Assembly (NCBI GenBank): GCA_029641185.1
Contig: JAPWGK010000022.1
Coordinates: 434,001 to 498,000, forward strand
DNA: 64,000 nucleotides
DNA from: Pseudofabraea citricarpa
Taxonomy: Eukaryota; Ascomycota; Leotiomycetes; Helotiales; Dermateaceae
Direction of reading: 5' to 3'
Part shown: piece after piece, positions 59,963 to 64,000 of the stretch
Layout of the letters: each line of letters opens with the position of its first letter
Numbering within the stretch: position 1 is the first letter of the stretch
The notes under the pieces: generated by a model
The model's input: only the letters and a program-made list of their open reading frames with translations
Told to the model about the DNA's origin: nothing
The model's database searches: none
Translations under genes and position numbers: made by a program

Positions 59963-61950
59963 TAGTCAGTGTGTTGGTGTTATTACTGTATTGGTGTTGC
60001 GTGTTCGTGTCGGCTGAAGGGGGCTGCCTTGTAAGGTGTAGCTGTAGCATGGAGTACGATGCATCATCATCATTATCATTAGGTGGACGTGCCGAAGACG
60101 AGGACCAGGACGAAGAGCCCAAGAAAAAAAAGAGAAAAAAAGAGACGGAAACAGCAAACAAAGTAATTTTAGACTTGATATTGATAGGACTGAGATATAT
60201 GTGACTCGTCAGGACCTATTTTGGTTTGACTTCCCGTCTGCACCTATGACTCGGCCATAGTGCTGGATGGATGGATCGATTGCTTCTTTTTTATCTTTTT
60301 TTTTTTTCTTTCTTCCTCTGCTTACGCTGAGATGGCGACCACGTCACGTCAGTTCACGTCACGTCACATTGATAGCCCAATCGTGAATCGTCACACCCGT
60401 CGCGCGCGACAACGATAACAACTAAAACAACAGAAGAAAAGAAAAACGTTTCTCCAGTCCCGAACTGCATGTTACCGCTGTCACACACGATCATCGTACA
60501 GAACAGAACAGAGCAGAGCAGAGCAGTACCACATGCAATGCCGGCGGCGCTAATTTCCCATGTCAGGTACAACCGTACAAGAACGAACGAACCGCTGCAG
60601 TGTCATGGATGATGCGCCGGGCAAGCTGGGCTCTGGAGCCGTAGGGTGAAGATGTTCGCTGAGACAGGGTTCCCAGCAAAAGGGTTGGATCGCTGTGCAT
60701 TGTGCACTCCAACGTGGCTGTCGGGTCACCGGGAGGGCTTGCAGAGTGCAGAAGCATCCCCGGCCTATCTTGGATAACAGATGCCTGTTCCCCGAGCCCT
60801 GGCAGAAGAAGAACGAAGGAAAGCAAAGCAAAGGGAAAAAAAAAAACAGTCCACGAACCGTTGCACTGTCGAAGCAAGGGAAATGCTATGACGGAGCTTT
60901 GATCGTCTTTCTTCCCCCATACCCTCGCACGAACAGCAAGACGTCTCGCAACGATGCCTCTGCCCTCTGCCACCCCCGATCAACTCAGAGGGACGATCAA
61001 TCAAGTCGCGGAAGACGTGAGATTGCATCTTGCTTTCTTCTTACGTTAGAATGAATGCAAGATTGATTGATTGTCTGATTGATTGACTGATTGACGGCGG
61101 AGCCTCTTCCTCTGCCCACTGCCCACTGAATCTGATACCGGGTGCTCTCGCTTATCCCCCCTTTCGTCCAATGTCTCTAACGCGATCCCACAAGGCATGA
61201 TGGAGCTTGGGGTTGCATTTGACGTGAATCGGTAGCATTGTGATTGATTGCAGAGACAGGTTTGCGAGAGGTACGAGTAAGAGTAAGAGGGCGAAAGTAT
61301 GTTGGTGCGGTGCGGTGCGGTGCGGTGCTGTGATTAGAGGACAAGAGGATAAATGTGTACCGTACCATACATGCAGAGTAGTGTAGTGTAGGTGGTGTGG
61401 TGGTAGGTCATACCTAGTTCAAGTGCCGTTGGTGGTCGAGGGAGAAATAGATTTGCCGTGCTGTGGTGTGTGCTGTGCTGAGCTGTGTTGACCGGTGCGG
61501 AGCTGAGCTGAGCTGAGCTGAGCTGTGGTGGTTGGTGGTAGTAGTGCTGGTAGTGCTGGTTCTGTGGTTCTGTGGTTCCCTGCCAGCGGCCCGTCAGTGT
61601 GTTTTGGGCTCTGGTGGTGATTGCTCAAGCCTCGCGCGGGCAGCCACAGCGCCTCTCTCCCTCCTACCGCCCGCGCGCTTCTTTCCCACCGTCCTCTACC
61701 CGCCAGAACGCCAACAGCAGCAGCAACAAGCAAGCAAGCAAGCACCAGAGCAGAGACTGGTCAACTCATCGAACTCAAGCTGAAACATGATGAGTCGGCC
61801 CAACGAGTCAAACCCAGAAGGCGAGTAGACAAGCGACAGCATCAATCGCAAGCGGTAGCCCAGCGAGGAGACAGGTCCGTGGCTGGTGGGTTGTGGGTGG
61901 TTATGGGTGGTGGAAGAGCTGCTGCTGGGTGAGTGGGCATCTCTGGGAGA

Positions 61951-61987
61951 CCTGGGAAGCCTGGGAAGCCTGGGAAAGCCTGGGAAT
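61951..61987. repeat. CCTGGGAAG 9-bp tandem repeat
   Basis: Four tandem units of CCTGGGAAG, one with an extra A. Confidence 0.9.
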
Positions 61988-62397
61988 AGTCGCCATGCAT
62001 GGAAGTTTGAAATTATTTTGCTGGAAGAAGCAGCTCGCTGGCCGACAAGGTTCCCGCAGATTTTAGGTTCTTCGGGGCGTTCTTTTGGAACTTCCTAGTC
62101 AGGGGTAATGACCAATCTGCTGGGAATCCGCTAGGTCATCGCTAATACCACCACAACCACCAGTACAGTAGTGAGCGCCCCCTCAATCACCACCAGCACT
62201 CACTCCTGCTCCCTGTAAATCCAAATTTAGGCTTTCAACCCTCGATCCTCAACACTACCAACAAGAATCCAGAAGGCAAAAGTCCCTGAATCGCTCGACT
62301 AGTCTTGAGGGGAAGTTGGAGGCTTGGGGGTTTGAGAGGGGAGTGAACTCTGAACACGACAGCCCAGCTGCAGAGATCGATAGACGGACGGATAGAC

Positions 62398-62438
62398 TGA
62401 TTGATTGATTGATTGATTGATTGCTTGCTTGCTTGCTC
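62398..62438. repeat. (TGAT)n-(TGCT)n compound microsatellite
   Basis: About six TGAT units followed by about four TGCT units. Confidence 0.93.
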
Positions 62439-62746
62439 CAACCCCAAAAACCCGTCAACGGTGATCGACCCAGCTATCTTAGTTGCGGGCAGGGGTTGCG
62501 GCAGCAGGGTAGCGACCGCAAAGGAGGGGGGGCATTGGAGACGGCCGTGGGCACTGGGCACGTCAAAGAGTAATATCGTACGGGATATTACCCAGGCCGG
62601 CTCCATTTATGATCATCCTGAATGCCCAAGACTGCAGCGTCGTCGTCTCTTTTGCCGGGACCGCTCATTAAACCCCCTTTTGGGCCTGTCACTTCACTGA
62701 ATCTCTGTTCTCCCAGCATGCCCATCGCCCACAGCTCACTCACTCA

Positions 62747-62763
62747 CCCCCCCCCCCCCCCCC
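62747..62763. repeat. C17 homopolymer
   Basis: An uninterrupted run of 17 cytosines. Length calls in such runs are error-prone. Confidence 0.9.
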
Positions 62764-63683
62764 AGCCTGGGCCGGTGCTCAATTCTGTATGTTTTTTTCT
62801 TCTTTCTTTTCTCTGGTGCTCATTTGATTTGTCTTTTCTTCCGGTTCCCCTAGTCCCGCGCAGCCGTGATGCTTGTGGTCCGTCCCAGTTACCCAGGGCC
62901 AGGGCAGGGCAGGTCAGGGCAGGGCGGGCCTGGAAAGAAAAGTCAGCTCCAGGAGACCAGGAGACCAGGAGGCCAGGAGATCTCCCTTGTTCTCATTGCT
63001 CACTGGCATGCAGTCACTTCGTATAAGACAGAAGCCCTTCGCACAAATGGAGAGCGAACCCGTTTGTAATTATCCTCTTGTCTGCCCGCCTCTTGTCTAC
63101 TGAGTCCTCGTCTCTTGTCTCCTCTCCTCCAGACACAACTCACAACCTACTCTCTACTACTTACTTGCCTGAGCTACCTCCCCAACCCTCAAGCTGCTCT
63201 CTCCAAACGCAACCTACCTATACCCTCAGCCCCTGAACCCTTCCCTCCAGCTCCAGCTTCAGCGCACAAGCAGGATCCCATAGGGCGTCGGCTAGGCACT
63301 CCAGGCCACGCAGCGTAGCGTTACTGCATTAAGAAACGCCTTATTTCGCGTCCGAACGGCAGGCTTGCGCACGTCGCAGAATTGGAAGATTGTCGCAAAG
63401 TCTCAGACCTCCTGTCAAAGCAAAGCATTAAGCCGACTTCTCTCAAATAAACTTCGCTCTGCTGTTTCCGACCGTTACAATCCTTCCATACATCCACCCA
63501 ACACGTTCTTTTAGAAGTTCCTGCGACACGAGCCCAACCTAGACCGGCCTCTCTGACTCTCTGATCCTTTATCACCCAGCACCCTCCCATCTGCTCTCGA
63601 CATTGGATATTACTGCACCTATCGAATTCGGACCGCCTCACTCACACGCTCTCTCCTGCTCTGCCAACTCGCACAGCACTACA

Positions 63684-63739
63684 GTGAGTCAACCGACAAC
63701 ACATACAAGAGCACTCCCACTAATACTTCTCTCCCCCAG
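63684..63739 (+). other. Probable 5'-leader intron of a right-edge gene
   Basis: GTGAGT donor at 63684, ACTAAT branch word at about 63720 and a CTTCTCTCCCCCAG acceptor ending at 63739. Together they make a textbook 56-bp fungal intron on the + strand. No long coding frame crosses it, so it most likely sits in the 5' leader of a gene that starts beyond position 64000. Confidence 0.5.
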
Positions 63740-63765
63740 ACCTCACACACTTCCACATCCACAAC

Positions 63766-63861
63766 ATGATTACCCGGACGTCTCCTTCTACCAACATGGG
63801 TCGCGGTGCATACGATACCACCGGCGTTCAGAAGCCACCCCCAAAGCCCAAGCCAAGATAA
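63766..63861 (+). other. Upstream ORF in the right-edge leader
   Basis: The first ATG after the proposed leader intron opens a 31-codon frame (an N-terminal MITRTSPSTN, then a second ATG and a Pro/Lys-rich end PPPKPKPR) and stops at TAA 63859-63861. No intron signal follows it. It is either an upstream ORF limiting translation of the downstream gene or a small peptide. The remaining 139 bases to the window end hold no start I can support. Confidence 0.35.
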
Positions 63862-64000
63862 GACGACTCCTGCTCTGCAAGCACCGAAAGCCTCTGAGCA
63901 CCTGAAGTTCTACCAAGAACCAGCACAACACCAAAACGACCACGAGAAGGCCGCGAGCGAGCCACCTCCCGCCGCGAACCTGAACCCCTTTTCGCAACGG

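Larger units (their letters stand above)
55970..63683. other. 7.7-kb gene desert between divergent genes
   Basis: No supportable gene. It lies between the start of the 1091-residue gene (-) and the apparent leader of a + strand gene at the right edge, so it is a long divergent promoter region. It is rich in simple repeats: (GA)n 56380-56402, CTGGCCATT x3-4 at 56660-56691, TCCACC 57360-57393, GGATGGAT 59487-59521, GTGTGG and GATGCT 59881-59962, GGTGC 61304-61330, GAGCT 61501-61525, CCTGGGAAG 61951-61987, TGAT/TGCT 62398-62438 and a C17 run at 62747-62763. Frames are short and biased. Confidence 0.6.

Noticed and set aside
62398..62438. Regularly spaced short repeats considered as CRISPR-like
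   Set aside because: Units are contiguous 4-bp microsatellites with no spacers, and the genome is eukaryotic.
1..64000. Search for tRNA, 5S rRNA and other structured RNA genes
   Set aside because: No A-box/B-box pair (GGTTCGAANCC-type) in a cloverleaf setting was recognised on either strand by eye. A covariance-model scan would be decisive.

Overview
The window looks like nuclear DNA of a filamentous ascomycete (Pezizomycotina, probably Leotiomycetes-like; the class is an inference). The supporting signs are multi-exon genes with very short introns (mostly 44-64 bp, GT..AG, often with a CTAAC/CTAAT-like branch word), a Zn(II)2Cys6 regulator, an S10 carboxypeptidase, a fungal DUF7025-style AAA ATPase, and intergenic DNA full of microsatellites. 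I found no operons, CRISPR arrays, tRNA or rRNA genes.

Layout: (1) 1-11430 is a gene desert of low-complexity DNA that turns AT-rich near 10.5 kb. (2) 11431-22.4 kb is a compact block of conserved housekeeping or regulatory genes: an F-box/LRR-like protein (-), an ING-type PHD-finger chromatin protein (-), the dolichol-pathway cis-prenyltransferase RER2 (-), a rhomboid-like DSC2-type ER membrane protein (+, divergent from RER2), and a zinc-cluster transcription factor (-) that runs to 23016. (3) 24.8-29.8 kb holds two secreted enzymes transcribed divergently: an S10 serine carboxypeptidase (-) and a histidine-type acid phosphatase (+). Between them lies a 1.4-kb promoter with a close pair of CACGTG boxes. 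(4) 31.6-32.7 kb holds a small orphan gene with four exons (-). (5) 32.7-38.1 kb is gene-free. (6) 38.1-39.8 kb is a catalase reading frame (-) broken by one in-frame TAA. (7) 39.8-44.9 kb is gene-free. (8) 44.9-51.5 kb holds a seven-exon AAA+ ATPase (-) and a divergent seven-exon STAND/NACHT-like protein without a recognisable P-loop (+). They share a 0.7-kb promoter that contains a small coiled-coil/membrane ORF. (9) 51.5-52.3 kb is a decayed tandem array of about 260-bp units. (10) 52.7-56.0 kb is a 1091-residue disordered fungal protein (-). (11) 56.0-63.7 kb is a second gene desert. It ends in what looks like the spliced 5' leader, with an upstream ORF, of a + strand gene starting beyond the right edge.

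Most genes appear functionally independent. Possible links are secretion and glycosylation (RER2 dolichol synthesis serving the N-glycosylated carboxypeptidase and phosphatase) and the divergent ATPase/NTPase-like pair. The observations most worth following are the catalase nonsense codon with a base-composition break at the same place, a minisatellite that appears to have truncated the Q-rich tail of the AAA ATPase, and the AAA/STAND-like divergent pair.

Exon boundaries were worked out by hand from splice signals, frame continuity and family conservation. No database search or transcript evidence was available.
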